Counted from the stretch's first letter, positions 22,720 through 34,527 are shown. The stretch: DNA of 64,000 bases from Aureobasidium sp. EXF-3400 (GCA_024195585.1 SWBL01000027.1:166431-230430), one strand, 5' to 3'. Numbers and translations are program-made. Notes: generated by a model not told the origin, from the letters alone.

Positions 22720-24521
22720 TCATCGCGGCGGACCAGCGACACGCAACGGATGTGCCTCCGTGTTGAACACCCATGTGTTCTTGACCCCAGTCCGGCTATC
22801 TTGAACATGGTACGGTGCATCCTAATAATGTCAGCAATCAATATATAACTAGCAGTTCTCAATTTGCAATATTTTACCTCCCAGTGGTATAGATATACAT
22901 ACTTCATCACCTCAGCGAAGACGAAGCTCTCCTGTACATCACCCTTGCTGCCACCTTTTGCAGCGTCCACGTTAGTAAGAGAACTGAACCCAGAGTCCGT
23001 TCGGCAATATCGATTGATGGCTTCAAAGGCAGCCCACGACCAATCTCTATACTTTTCGTTCTTTGTAGCCCGATATGCATAGTACCAAGTCTCCAGGACC
23101 TCCGGTCGTAAGCGAAATCTACCATCGGATATGTGAAACGAGTTGATAGAGTCACAAGAATCATTTTCACTGACCTCGCAATTGGTATCCCAGGTGACGA
23201 ACTCCCCTCCAAGTCCAGTCTGTGTTGAATTGTATATAGCACCTGCTGCATCGGCGATTGAAAGGCCGTAATCCACCAGAGTCTGATTGTTCGTGACCAT
23301 TCCTCCACGAATGAAGTTTCCGCCAGCGAACCAAGATAGTGACTCCATTTGATTCTGCAATATGGGTCCGTTCCAAAAAGGCAAGAGAGTCCACTCCGGA
23401 TGCCCATAAGGGTGTGATCCAATAAAACGAATTGTCGAGTCTGCTGCGATGAGCCATCGCTCCAGGTAAAGCCCGTAGAGATCGCTGTTGTACAGCTATG
23501 CTTTTAGTAGATACTCATAGAAAGCTGTGAACTATTAGTTCTTGGTCATTTCGAAGTGTGTTGGGAAAAAATCTTACAGTCTGAAAGAGCACCCCAGCTG
23601 CCCTGCGATCCTATGATCTTTCCGTCCTCCACACCGATGAAAGATCCGAGAAGCCCTGGATACGACTCTCCAGATGCTGGCTGTGGCTTCAACAAGTAAT
23701 CCTCGGCTTTCTGCGCTAGATTGGCATATTTCGGGTTACCAGTGATATCTGATAATCTTGCGAACTCAAGTATCATCGTTCCGGCTCCAGCAATGGTGTT
23801 TTGCGTGCCTTTGTCTGACTGACATGACGCAGGATCGACCCACTCACGAGGTACGCCGCTCGGACTATCGAACGCGCAGCTAAGTGCATCTCCCAGTGTT
23901 ATCATTTGAGCGTACAATGCTCGCATGAGATCAGGAGAATCGACCATGTGAGAAAATGGACCATTGAGCAAGTCCCAAGCCGAAATCATGGCAGCGCAGT
24001 GTCGAATTGTGACCTCAAACACCTGGATCCGGCTACCTCCTTTCACTACCTTGAAATCAAGAGCAGCGATGAACTCCAAAATTTGAACAGTCACATTACG
24101 GTTTCCGAAGATGATCGCAGTAGGCAATGAGTCAATGGCTGTAGCGCCGTAACCACCGAAGTCGTCTTCGCAGGTGTTTGTCACAGGATGTAGCGTGTCG
24201 TGGCCGAAACAATGCTTGGAATACCCATCCCAGGCGTGCTGGAATGCAGCCGCGACCGCACTAATTCTGGCTGATTGAATTGGCGAAAGAAAATTTGGTT
24301 CTCGCTCTATTTGCTTCAGCCTACGTTGTTTTGACCAGCGTGTGCTAGCGGAGATTAATACCAACGGTAAATGCTCGCGAAGGGACAGATGGAATTGGGC
24401 TCAAGAACACGAGAGCCATGATTGTACAGAAGGCCAGAGTAGCTTTGAACGCCGTGCGCCCTAAGCCAAGTCTTCCAAGTCTCGCCATGGTCTGCTCGGC
24501 GTGGTGGAAAGTGTAACGCAT
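22720..24521 (-). pseudogene. GH47 (class I alpha-1,2-mannosidase) gene with in-frame stop
   Basis: The family trims alpha-1,2-mannose from N-glycans in the ER or Golgi. Segments in order: a type II signal anchor (FKATLAFCTIMALVFLSP), AAAFQHAWDGYSKH, a divergent FGGYGATAIDSLPTAIIFG, FEVTIRHCAAMISAWDLL, LLGSFIG, FYEYLLKA, QMESLSWFAGGNF, FRLRPEVLETWYYAYRAT, ESFVFAEVMKYVYLYHWE and, after a last intron, NTWVFNTEAHPLR with the calcium-binding Thr. Exons 2-4 (to 23578, 23524-22878, 22821-22720) splice cleanly. In exon 3 the codon after YEYLLKA is TAG (23496-23498), and the same frame resumes as LYNSDLYGLY. No alternative acceptor restores the frame. The LDTL motif of active enzymes is SLPT here. 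The exon 1/2 junction near 24322-24363 is unclear. Start is ATG 24521 or 24488. Likely a recent pseudogene, unless read through or a sequencing error. Confidence 0.75.
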
Positions 24522-25063
24522 CAATTTGAAGAGCGTCGAGTCTGGTATAAGGTTGACTCTCGATATTGTCCTGCTTTTTCGATGCAAGACCTGCCACTGC
24601 AACCACGGTGGAGCACATGATCAGACACTTTCAGCGGCACGCAGTTGCCTTGTCAATTTGAGTCGCCCCGGAGCTAAGCGAGCGATCAATTCGATCATCA
24701 CCATAAGTGATACGAGACCGCCGTTCATCCTGATTAAATAGCCGCTGGGCGTAGCTGCCGATCACGCGCTATGCTGTAGTGATGACTCTGCTGCTGTACG
24801 TTTTGCAGTTCTTTCAGATGAGAGCTACTCTTTTGCTTTATTAATCAAGCAGGAGTTGAGAACCAGAAGCAATTAAGAAGATGGATTTGGCCGAATACAA
24901 TGCTTCAAGAGCTTAAGCTGCAGGTAGAGACACTACTCCGTGACCAATGTCGACGGAAGTGAGCTTGATAGAATGTTATTGATCTATATTTCAAGAGGAA
25001 GGAGTATATGGAAGATGCAAAAAAGTGAGACACAGGCCACGATGTCGAGAGGGAAGAAAGATT
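24522..25063. other. Intergenic region
   Basis: About 540 bp upstream of the GH47 locus and downstream of the Ser/Thr-rich gene. No coding frame or repeat recognised. Confidence 0.4.
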
Positions 25064-26132
25064 TCACGGAAGCTCGTGCTGGCGCGACGAGCGGTAGTTG
25101 GGCAACTCCACAATCTCATCTTCTTGCAGCTCTGCAAGCCCTTTTCGATTCGAGTCCCACGAAGGATCTCGGAGAGTGTATTTCGTTTTGCCAAGATCTG
25201 AGTGACCTTGCTGAGCCATCTGGATGTCCATAAAGTCCAAATCTCTCGAGGATGTTGTAGGCCTTCGCTGTCTTCGGAAGAAGAGAGATACGCCAATGAT
25301 GATGGCAAGCACAGCGACTGCGCCAATGACTATACCCGCTATTGCACCAGTAGAGGGACCCGGGTTCGGATTCTGTATTTGTGCGGGAGAAGTCACCTTG
25401 GTGATCGTTCCTGATGCAGATGTTTCTGAAGAAGATGAAGTAGGGCCAGACATCGTTGATGTAATTGACGGAGACTCCGAAGAAACACTTGTGGAAGACT
25501 TTGCGGATCCAGGTGATGTGATCTCAGCAGATGATGTGCTGGTAGTCGTAGATACAGTGCTTCCGGAGGTTCCGTCAGATACCGAACTAGATGTCTCCGA
25601 AGTCGTCGTTGTAGTAGGGATAGCACTCGACTGGGGGGTCGTACCCGTGGTGGCCACTGGATTGTCTGCAGAGTCATTCCGAATCCAAAATTGGCCTGTA
25701 TAGAAACCACCACCGGCTTGCTGCTGTATTGTGCCTAGGGCATTGACAGCTCTAAATGAAAAAGGTAGCGTGTTGTTTCCAGAGTCGTTAACTGTCCAAG
25801 TGAAAAAAGTGTCCGTAGTACCGACTGTGGGAAGTTAGAGTCTAGGGTTCATTGGGGCTTTCGGCAACCGTACGTGTAAGTGCCATTGGATGGGTATAGT
25901 CCACTCCAAATATGAGGTACAAGTTGACGCTCTTGTATGTTGTAGTCCACGTAATATTCAGCTCCGTCCCCTGGTCGATGATCTGGGTATTGAAGGTGTT
26001 TGGACTTGAGAAAACCCCATCAGTGTATGAGGGTGCTGGCGGTAGTCTTGTAGTGGTTTGACCTTGGGCGATGCCAGTAAGAAGAAACAAGAGTGTGTAC
26101 ATTACACTGCCGTGAGGATAAAGAAAGTACAT
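25064..26132 (-). CDS. Ser/Thr-rich single-pass membrane protein, stress-sensor-like architecture
   Basis: Two exons; the intron near 25874 (GTACGG...CCCACAG) joins ALT|LGTTDTFF. A signal peptide is present from either ATG (26132 or 26102: MYTLLFLLTGIAQG). An N-terminal domain of about 120 residues follows (ITWTTTYKSVNLYLIFGVD, TFFTWTVNDSGNN, FYTGQFWIRND). Then come about 90 residues of almost pure Ser/Thr, a single membrane span GAIAGIVIGAVAVLAIIIGV, a basic FFRRQRRP stop-transfer and a 70-residue cytosolic tail. The order signal, small domain, Ser/Thr stalk, span and tail is that of fungal wall-stress sensors such as Mid2/Wsc, but there is no WSC Cys pattern. A role in surface sensing is inference. 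Confidence 0.78.
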
Positions 26133-27094
26133 TGTGAAAACCACGCGGACCACAAATCGAAATCTGTGGGTCGATATGAGGGGTTAAGTAAGAGAGTAAG
26201 GACAGGAGCGAGGATTGCTTGGTTAATTGATATCAACTGCTGTCGTCGGCATTGCCGTTCGTTCGACTCGCTCGTTTTCTACATGTTGCCTCTCGTTTAC
26301 TCTTGGTGCATGCCTAAACATGATACTCTGGACTCAGTCTACCGAGCAGATGGACATGAGCGGCTCTGGAGATGGTCTGTATGGCTGGCTGGCGCGCTTA
26401 ATTGCATATTCAATCATCTTCAGACGAGCTCTGCAGACGTCGCGCGTCTGCATTCGTCGAAGCTGTACTCCGTAGTCTTTGCTCTGCAACGTGACATGCC
26501 CGATCCATTCCAGAGCTCTGATCTCGAAGACATATGACAGGAAGAGATTTCGAAGAGCGACTCCTGTATTTGCCAGAAGCTTGAGGTTGCCTTGTTTACT
26601 GCCGTGGGGCGCGGTTCGCTCGGCACCTGCATTCGCTGACTAAGCCGATTTGTCGTCGTCGACGACTCATGTAGACCCGAATGCTCGTTCCCTGGTAAAT
26701 TCCTCCAATTTATGATCCTCGCTAGAGGGCGCGAATTGTTGCGGCGGCTTCAATCCCACTGTGATTGGACAAGAGTGCGCTATATGCATGCACCCGTATC
26801 GTAGCCGCCGTCTGTGTGACAGCGGACGACTATGTTGAGCACGCCTCTATTGTTGGCTCACTCTTGGCGTTTGACATCTATTGCAGGCCACCTGGCCACC
26901 GAAGAGTGTCTGCGCCGCTAGGTGCTTATCTGAGCCACATATCCTGATACAATGTTCAGTCCATCGCTCACCGCCCCAGACTAGTAGGCATTGAGGATTT
27001 GCTGCCCAGCCTTGAAACAAAAGTGCGAGTAACGACGTCTATCAACCTTGTAGCAGCACGATCGTCCTCCGTTCACCTTATACAATTTTTTCAA
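26133..27094. other. Divergent intergenic region
   Basis: 962 bp between divergent genes for a Ser/Thr-rich membrane protein and a glycosyltransferase. It should hold both promoters. Overlapping short ORFs show no domain. Confidence 0.4.
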
Positions 27095-28558
27095 ATGCTT
27101 TCTTCAGGACACTTGTTACGATTTTTAGATCCGTTCTTTATATGCCCGCGGCGAAGGTCACTGACGCATTTCCGTGCGATTTCTGTGTGCCTGTTCCTCG
27201 TTCTCTTCTGGTTCAATTTGCCTTTACTCACCCGTCTAGAGAAGCGAATTGTCAGCAATGAACAAACAACGTTACTACAAGGTCCTGACTACAAGAGTCT
27301 TCCTGGAGCGAACGAGACACTGGTCATTATGAGAACTGGCTCAACAGAGCTGCAAGACAAGTTGCCTATCCACTTGTCGACAAGTTTACTTCGCTATCCC
27401 GATAGCATCATATTCTCCGATTTCGAAGAAGACTTCAAGAACCGTCATATCTTTGACGCATTGGAAAGCGTGGATCCACATCTGAAAGAGACGAGTCCGG
27501 ACTTTGACCTTTGGCGACGACTAAAACAGTACGGCAGAGCGATACTTCGGACAGATGAACTCAGTGGGAAGGCGGTATGGGTCGATCATGGCACTGGAAA
27601 AGCGAAAAATCCCGGCTGGTAGGTTGTTCCACTTCAGTCGTTGTTCCAAGAACTAACGATCCATGTTCAGGAAGTTGGACAAGTTCAAGTTCTTACCCAT
27701 GGTCAACCGGACTCTGCATGAGTATCCGGACAAGAAATGGTATATCTTCGTCGAACCCGACACGTTCATATTCTGGCAAAATCTGTTGGTATATTTGTCC
27801 AATCTCGACTGGACCAAACCATACTATCTCGGGGGACAGATCAACATCGGCAGTATAGAATTCGGTCAGGGCGGCAACGGTTTCATAGTCTCTCGTCCTG
27901 CTCTCCAGAACGTGGTTGCACACTATCAAACTCGTCAGAAAGAATATGAGGACTTCACGGAGGGTCATTGGGCTGGCGATTGTGTCCTTGGAAAAGCTTT
28001 CAAAGACTCCGGTACACCATTGACGCGAGCCTGGCCCATAATACAGGGTGACGACGTCGGGAATATGAACTATAACCATAGAACGCAGTGGTGCCAGCCC
28101 ACGGTTTCGTATCATCACGTTTCATCGTCAGTCATACAAGACATGTTCGACTTCGAGAAAGCATGGATGAGAAACACAACAAATGTAGGTTTGTCAACAT
28201 ACTGAGAGTCTGGGCTTTCGCTTACGTATTTCAACAGAATAACACCACTTATCTGCGTCACAGAGATGTGTACAGACTCTACGCTCTTCCACGCATGACC
28301 TCTCCACGCTTGGACTGGGACAACCATAGCAGCGATGACCAAGGACTCACAGACTCGTTAGAAAGTTGTCGTGTAACTTGCGAGGCTGATGAACGCTGCA
28401 TCCAGTATTTGCTCAATGCCGAGAGTAGATGCCTAACAACCTCTCGGCCTAACGTAGGACAAGCCGCAAGCAATGTCTCCTCTGGCTGGTTCCTTGAGCG
28501 AGCGCAGAAGTTTTACGATGAAGCGGAAGAATGCCACGGTGTGAACTGGATTTCATGA
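27095..28558 (+). CDS. GT31-like glycosyltransferase, type II membrane protein
   Basis: Three exons: the first intron splits the Trp codon of NPGW|KLDKF, the second (GTAGGT...CAACAG) joins NTTN|NNTTYL. The ATG at 27095 places a signal anchor, AISVCLFLVLFWFNLPLL, near residue 30, so the catalytic part should face the Golgi lumen. The core has WYIFVEPDTFIFWQNL, where EPD fills the place of the DxD metal-binding motif, as in fungal GT31/DUF604-like enzymes, then YLGGQINIG, GGNGFIVSRPAL and GHWAGDCVLGKAF. After YLRHRDVYRLY a Cys-bearing tail (ESCRVTCEADERCIQYLL, AESRCLTT) looks like a PAN/Apple-type add-on. Donor and acceptor sugars cannot be told from the sequence. Confidence 0.82.
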
Positions 28559-29620
28559 TGCGTCTTGAGCGATATAGCACCCAAAGTCATGACCATCATC
28601 CAGCCGTACATTCGGCCACGGCTGTCCACCAACGTCAAGGCGGGCAGAATCCGAAGCTCAAGAGTAGAAGTCGACTCAGTGAAAAAAGCAACACGGCTTC
28701 CAAGCAGTAATCCTTGTGCATGACAGGCAGTTGACCTGAAGTCTGACCAAATCGAACTCGATGACGATCAGGAGTGAGTGCAGGATATATAAGTGGTCGT
28801 TTTTGTACAATGCCTTCGATTCGCATATTGCGATCGGTCTTCCCAGCGGCCCGGTGATAATTTGTGCTGAGCGCATTTCACGTTGAGACTCGCATACCGC
28901 CACGACTTTGCAGCTGAACAAATGGAAGACCTGATGACGTTCAAACTTTATCTGGTTCTCGAGCGGCTTGACAGAAGTTTCCTTGACAGAAGCTTTCAGC
29001 TGGTTGGACAAGGTCAAAGACGGAAGGTGCAATCGGGACATGCGCCCGGCCGAGTTTCCTGTTTTCTCCACTCTTTCTCCCGTCCCTTTTCACGACGTCC
29101 CGCGCCGTCCGTCTTTCGAAGTTTCTATTTTCAACATGACCAAGCAACAATTGGTCTTGAACGCTGGTGATCCGCTTCGACTTCATAAACATCAAACTTG
29201 CTAATCTCGGGCCAGCTTTTTGGACATGCGCAAGGCTGTGCTGGCACTTCGCGTCAGTACCACACTCGTCATGAGATGATCTCACTGAACAAAGACCGTC
29301 TCCAACTTTCAGGTTATGAAATATATTAAGGGACCAGATGGATGTCGGCTGGTTTTGCTGATTGGTAATGCGAAGTCCAATCATCGTCAGTGGCCCTTTT
29401 GGTGCTACTGCCTATCCAGTCACCCCTACAAGGATTGCGGATATAACACTGTGACAGGCTTTGAGTCGCTACCAAATGTCTTGGAAGACACGGAGTGACG
29501 AGCCGTTCTCGAGTCCCTGTGGTCGCTGGTCATGATCATGATTGACATCGACGCAAGCAATGACGCTCGTTCAACCAAGACACCGTGAGATTGAATCATG
29601 TTGAGCGAAGGGGGACAAGG
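28559..29620. other. Intergenic region, no gene seen
   Basis: Over 1 kb between the glycosyltransferase stop and the hydrophobin core promoter. ORFs exist on both strands (for example 28941-29384 minus) but none shows a domain, signal peptide or coding-like composition. Confidence 0.4.
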
Positions 29621-29628
29621 TATAAAAG
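29621..29628 (+). promoter_or_regulatory. TATA box of the hydrophobin gene
   Basis: TATAAAAG lies 106 bp before the hydrophobin ATG, followed by a CT/CA-rich stretch up to the start codon (29640-29726). This is a strong core promoter layout, suiting a highly expressed small secreted protein. Confidence 0.65.
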
Positions 29629-29726
29629 AGCATACATTTCGTCCAGAGACTTTCCCTGGAATCATTCAGACTTCATCCATTCAATCTTTCGAACACATCT
29701 TCCAAACACCTCAAATATCTTTCAAG

Positions 29727-30123
29727 ATGCTTGCCGCAACCATCATCACAGCCCTCGTCGGCAGCGCCATCGTCGCCGCTGCCCCCGCTGATGTATCAGC
29801 CCGTCAAGTCACCATCTGCGCCGGCACATACAGCAACGCCCAATGCTGCGCTACCGACGTCCTTGGTCTTGCCGACTTGAACTGCGCAAACCGTGAGTCA
29901 TATACCACATGCCCACTTGCTGCGTATACTGATAATAGTTCTCAGCACCAACCGTCCCTGTTAACCAAACCGACTTCATCAGCATCTGCTCGGCTGAGGG
30001 CCAGCAAGCTCGTTGCTGCGCACTGCCTATTGTAAGTTTCATACTATCCGAGTCAAAATCGATGACTGTGGCTGACATTTGTTCTAGCTTGGCCAAGCTC
30101 TGCTGTGCGGCTCGCCTCTGTAA
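29727..30123 (+). CDS. Class II hydrophobin
   Basis: This small secreted amphipathic protein assembles at air-water and wall interfaces. Three exons (29727-29892, 29946-30031, 30088-30123) join to 95 residues. The signal peptide MLAATIITALVGSAIVAAAP is followed by a possible dibasic-free propeptide ending near SARQ. All eight cysteines are present in class II spacing: C-x9-CC-x11-C-x16-C-x8-CC-x10-C, with ICAGTYSNAQCC, LADLNCANPP, SICSAEGQQARCCALP and GQALLCGSPL. The short regular spacing and ordered C-terminus separate it from class I. The ATG at 29727 is chosen because the signal peptide starts there; the frame is open further upstream, through the TATA region. Intron positions near the fourth Cys and before the last Cys resemble those of other class II genes. 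Confidence 0.95.
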
Positions 30124-30632
30124 ACGTCTCTGACAGACAGAAACACAATTTTGAGACAAATAAAACCGAGGCAGGACCTCTTCTATAGCTAGATTGGACT
30201 AGCACATGTCAGGAAACTGTTCTTGAACCTGTAATTTTATTCTGAAAAGATTCAAAGCCCATCCCAAATATTCGTGATTAGCTGAGCCATGTGGTAATCT
30301 CTTTCATCTGATCTGTCGTGCAAATCTGCTATCAGCGCCCCTCTCAAGTTCCTGCCACAACGAGTAATAATCGCTATGTCGCTTTGTTCCTTTCCATACT
30401 TCAGCATTGCAGTCACTTTGAGTCGAGTGTTTGCTGACAGAATCAGAGTATAGACTTGGGGGTTACTCGCTCAGCGATAGGTATCGGAAATCATTGAGGG
30501 TTGTGTGGTAAGAATAGTTAATTTGCCTCCATAAAGTGGCTATCTCGAAAGTCTTTTTCTTCTTTCGATAAATTTGTAACATGCTTTAGATAGCTCGTTC
30601 CTCGCTGGCGAAATTCTAAGGCTTGACAGCTC
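30124..30632. other. Intergenic region between convergent genes
   Basis: 509 bp between the hydrophobin and GMC oxidoreductase stops. No gene or repeat recognised. A minus-strand ORF from 31000 to 30518 overlaps the GMC gene in another frame and is a shadow. Confidence 0.4.
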
Positions 30633-32572
30633 TTACTTAGAAAAAGCGTCTCCAATGACATCTGCCGCAATCTTTTCGGCAAGCGCATAAACGGTCGCTT
30701 GAGGATGCCCAGGGGGCAAGAAAGGGAACGATGAAGCAACAACCACACGCAACGAGTTGACTCCAATAACACGAGCCTTCGAATCCAGCACAGCCATAGG
30801 GTCATTAATCTTGCCCATTGCGCACGTGCAAGAAGCGTGCCACACCGTCGCCACGTATTGGTGTACGTACGCCTCGATTTCAGCATCGGTGGTGATGTTT
30901 GCGCCAGGAAGGAGTTCTTGTCCAACGAGCACTGGTTGAATTGCGCTGGCGTTGAAGAAGTCCCTGCCGCGCTTGATGGCTTGGACGGCGAGTTCGACAT
31001 CGCTGGAGTTGCTCAACCAGCCAGGGTTGATGAGCGGTGGATCTGTAGTGTCATTGGAAGAGATGGACACAGTTCCGCGAGACAGAGGTGTGATAATCGC
31101 AATCTGCATAGCAGCATACTGCAAGGACTTGGTGATATTGACTCCCTTCATCACAGGTGGGAAACTGCTCAATAAGAATTCGAGGTTTGGCCAATCCTCA
31201 GGGAAGGCGGATAATGCTTTTTGAGTCTTGTTGCTGAGTTGTGCAAAGTTCCTTGCTGGAAGTTTTTCCCAGCCTAGGTAGTCGGCTCCTGCGTTTGTGA
31301 GAATGCCTGTCTGGTTCTTGTTGTATTGTGCCGCAGCTGCATCGGCAAATGTGGTGTTGGTCAGGGATTCTTGAGTCTCCAGATCCACTTGGTACATGAC
31401 GGGGAAGAGAACATGGTCCCACATGTTAGATCCAATGCCAGGTCGGTCGGCGATCATTGAGATGTTGTGTTGCTGTAAAATCTTCTTGGGCCCCAAACCA
31501 GAGACCATGAGGAGTTGAGGTGACTGGAAAGCGCCAGCAGACAGAATGACTTCTCGTGTGGCGTTCAAGGTATAGGGTTTACCTGCCGTTTCAACGACGA
31601 CTCCCTTTGCAGTCTTGTTGGAATCAAAGATGATTTTCTTCGCCATGGTATGGATGAACACCTCCAGTCGGACCTCGTCCTGAGCAAGCGATTGCTGGAG
31701 GTACGATGCCTCACTTGTGCTGCGTGTCTCGTCATCCGGGCGAATGGTAGCTGGGCAATACTGTGACCCTATCAACTCTCCGCTGCTGAAGTCCGAGATA
31801 TCAGGCACTCCAATCTCTCGCAATGCAAGCTGACCCCATGAAGCAAAAGGAGTAGCCCAGTTGGGGAAGGATACGTGGAGGGGACCGTCAGCACCTGAGA
31901 AAGCCGAAGCATTGGCTGGAGGGACGGTGGCATTCGCAGCGCGCAGATTTTGGTTAGGTGCTGTGTAGTTGATACTCTTCTCGAAGAAGGGAAGGAGCGA
32001 GTCAAAGGTGTAGGATTGGTCATCGACTGCGTCTGCCCAGGCACCATATGAGTCTCTCGTGCCTCGGTGGTAGGCCATGACGTTCAGAGCAGAACTGTTG
32101 TGAATCCGTAAGCATAGTGCTCAAGCGAGTTTGTCGACTTCCTCTACCCACCTTCCTCCTAAAGTCTTGCCGCGAGCATAGTCGAAAGTCTGATTGTTCA
32201 GAGCGAGCTGCGGAACAGTCTCGAAGTCCCAGTCTACCGAGGGATGACCCAAGTTTTGAGAGTAATATCCAGGCACAATTGTGAGGTTGCCGTTCTCGAG
32301 CTCATAGAAGCCTCCAGCCTCGACCACTGCTACGGTGTATGTTCCGTTCTCAGAAAGACGAGTTGCTATCGCAAGGCCAGCGGTGCCGCCGCCAACAACG
32401 ACATCTAGATATTCTTAGCTGTGTGGTAAAGTAGGCTCCAGCTAGACTTACAGTCATAACTTCCATCTGAACCTGCACGGCCGAAATGTCTCGAGTATGC
32501 CGCAGTACCGAAAGCCGAAGAAACGGCCTGAGCGGTAGCGACAAGCGTACACAGAGAAAGTACTGATAGCAT
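30633..32572 (-). CDS. Secreted GMC oxidoreductase (choline/aryl-alcohol oxidase type)
   Basis: This flavoenzyme oxidises alcohols or sugars. Three exons: the signal peptide MLSVLSLCTLVATAQAVSS and the start of the FAD domain, then YDY|VVVGGGTAGLAIATRL with the dinucleotide-binding motif, then TLGG|SSALNVMAYHRGT (GMC signature 1). Further on are GAFQSPQLLMVSGLGP (GMC signature 2), the catalytic His segment VWHASCTCAMG, and PFLPPGHPQATVYALAEKIA with the second active-site His. About 590 residues with many N-glycosylation sequons, typical for secreted members. One oddity is the segment LRVVVASSFPF, where the family normally has LRVVDAS; the conserved Asp that contacts FAD is Val (GTT for GAT). 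Substrate unknown. Confidence 0.88.
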
Positions 32573-33484
32573 GGTTAGCTATGGCGGTATGATTCAGGAT
32601 AGGAGGTAGCTCTGGACAAACAGAGTATTTGTATGTGCTATGCTTTTCGATGACCGCACACGATCGCACTCGTGCGAAAGCTCTTACTTCGGAGTAGAGG
32701 AAGATGCGAAGTCTTGTATAGGCAAACGCAGTGCGATTTGATGTAGATCTATCCACAATGACGATGATGATCTTCGGAGATCGTGCATGAGTCAAGGAAC
32801 CTACTGTGTTTGCAACACGATAGTAACGTGTTACTGAAGGCTGTGAGATTTCAACATCAACTTGTTCTGCATGTTGATTCTGTTTCTCTCATCTTGTTTG
32901 TTCTAGCATTTGTCTAGCGTGAACTCGACAATGTGTTGCTGTGCAAACAAAGGTTGTACTCGGAGTTTGCAAATTGACAAGCAGGCGTCATCCGGTCTTG
33001 TTTCTTTTTCTTATGGCGCTTGCGCACCGTCGCAGAGGGACCATTAGCAGATGGCATGGTCATCGATTGTCAAGCTGATCTTCAGAGATATCTTGACCCG
33101 CCAAAAACCATGAACCACGAACGTGGTGGTGGAGTGCAGGAGAACAGGTAAAATTCTGGGTTAGAAGAAGGGAGTCGGTGGTCTTTCGCGCTTGGACCCC
33201 TCATCATCCTCCGACGTCCGCTCCTTCGATTGAGGGGACCTTCCTATCGCGTCCACCGGTCAGCGGTTGCCTGGCATAGCAGGTAAGCGTACAAATGCTT
33301 CGACGCTGGTACTCTCCTCATGAGTTTGTGGTATCGCAATTTCCACGCATATATGCCCAGGGTGTTTAACCTTGCGCTTCCGTGTTTGTTGATGCAACGT
33401 CTTGCTTATCACTTGTGAACAAAACACGAGTCTGTCACGTTCAGCTTATCATCAGGCTCAAAGGAGATTCACACAGTGTACATC
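32573..33484. other. Divergent intergenic region
   Basis: 912 bp between the GMC oxidoreductase and methyltransferase start codons. It should hold both promoters. No clear motif, RNA or repeat was recognised. Confidence 0.4.
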
Positions 33485-34369
33485 ATGTCTGCCCAACTTG
33501 ATCCCGAAGCCATCGCTCGGCTCTCCCTGCACGATCCCAATCACTTCAGCATCCAGCAGGCTCAGACGCTGCATCGTCTAGTGCTCCTGCAACACTGGAA
33601 CATCCCCACCAGCTCGAAAGTGCTGGAACTAGGATGCGGGCAGGGCGACTGCACCACTGTGCTTGCCTCTGCCGTGGGCGAGCACGGTAAGATCGTAGCA
33701 GTTGATCCAGCAGATCTGAACTATGGTGCTCCATACACCCTGTCTCAAGCACAGGGTCACATCTCGCAAGGTCCCCTCGGCAACCGAATAACTTGGGTAC
33801 AGCAATCACCCCTGAACTATCTCTCCTCTCTGACATCTCCTGCTTTTCCTACCGACGGCAGAGTCTTTGATGCGACGGTCCTCGCCCACTGTCTATGGTA
33901 CTTCCCATCGCCTATGCTCATCCTTGATACCTTCCGTGCACTCAAGCAGCACAGCAAGCGCCTATTACTCGCTGAGTGGTCGTTGGTAGCGACAGAGCCC
34001 TCTGCTCAGCCTCATGTCCTGGCCGCGCTCACCCAAGCAGCGCTGGAATGTCGCAAGCCAACAAGCACTTCGAACGTCCGCACCGTGCTAAGCCCAAAGC
34101 GACTTACCGAGCTGGCTTCGGCTGCTGGGTGGCAGTTGGAGGGCGAGACTTATGTACAACCAACGGATGGGTTGTTGGACGGTCAGTGGGAAGTTTCCGC
34201 ATGTCTTTCTTCCTCTTTCGAAAGGGAGGTGGAGGAGCAAGTGAACGATGAGAGAGAACGAGGTATGGTTCTTGCGCTCAGAGATGCATGCGAGGTGAGT
34301 TTGAAAGGTGTGCAAGGAGGTCAAAAGGGGGTAAAGGCCATGGATGTGTGGGTTGCCAATTTCATTTGA
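33485..34369 (+). CDS. SAM-dependent methyltransferase
   Basis: An intronless class I methyltransferase of 294 residues. Motif I is VLELGCGQGDCTTVLA (about residue 45). The acidic residue that contacts the ribose is in IVAVDPADLNYG, and the motif IV region is DATVLAHCLWYFPSP. The C-terminal half carries the usual helices and ends KAMDVWVANFI. The ATG at 33485 is chosen; the frame is open three codons further, to a GTG. Single-domain fungal enzymes like this act on small molecules, and substrate cannot be told. It lies divergent to the GMC oxidoreductase and convergent to N-myristoyltransferase, and no biosynthetic cluster is evident. Confidence 0.82.
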   Translation: MSAQLDPEAIARLSLHDPNHFSIQQAQTLHRLVLLQHWNIPTSSKVLELGCGQGDCTTVLASAVGEHGKIVAVDPADLNYGAPYTLSQAQGHISQGPLGNRITWVQQSPLNYLSSLTSPAFPTDGRVFDATVLAHCLWYFPSPMLILDTFRALKQHSKRLLLAEWSLVATEPSAQPHVLAALTQAALECRKPTSTSNVRTVLSPKRLTELASAAGWQLEGETYVQPTDGLLDGQWEVSACLSSSFEREVEEQVNDERERGMVLALRDACEVSLKGVQGGQKGVKAMDVWVANFI

Positions 34370-34527
34370 TCTAATGGAGATGGGATACGAGGGACTAATC
34401 AAGTCTAAATGCTGAAGAATCTTTATCGAGTGCACCGATGGTTGTCTTGTGAGTGTAACCGCCGGTACAATGTATCTGTATTCCGCTGTCGGTCTTCAAT
34501 CGTTATGCGCAAATCATCTCATCCACT

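Noticed and set aside
25224..25703. 159-aa Asp/Val-rich plus-strand ORF
   Set aside because: Mirror frame of the Ser/Thr stalk of the membrane protein on the minus strand.
28941..29384. 147-aa minus-strand ORF in the region before the hydrophobin
   Set aside because: No recognisable domain, signal or splice structure, and another frame of similar size lies opposite it.
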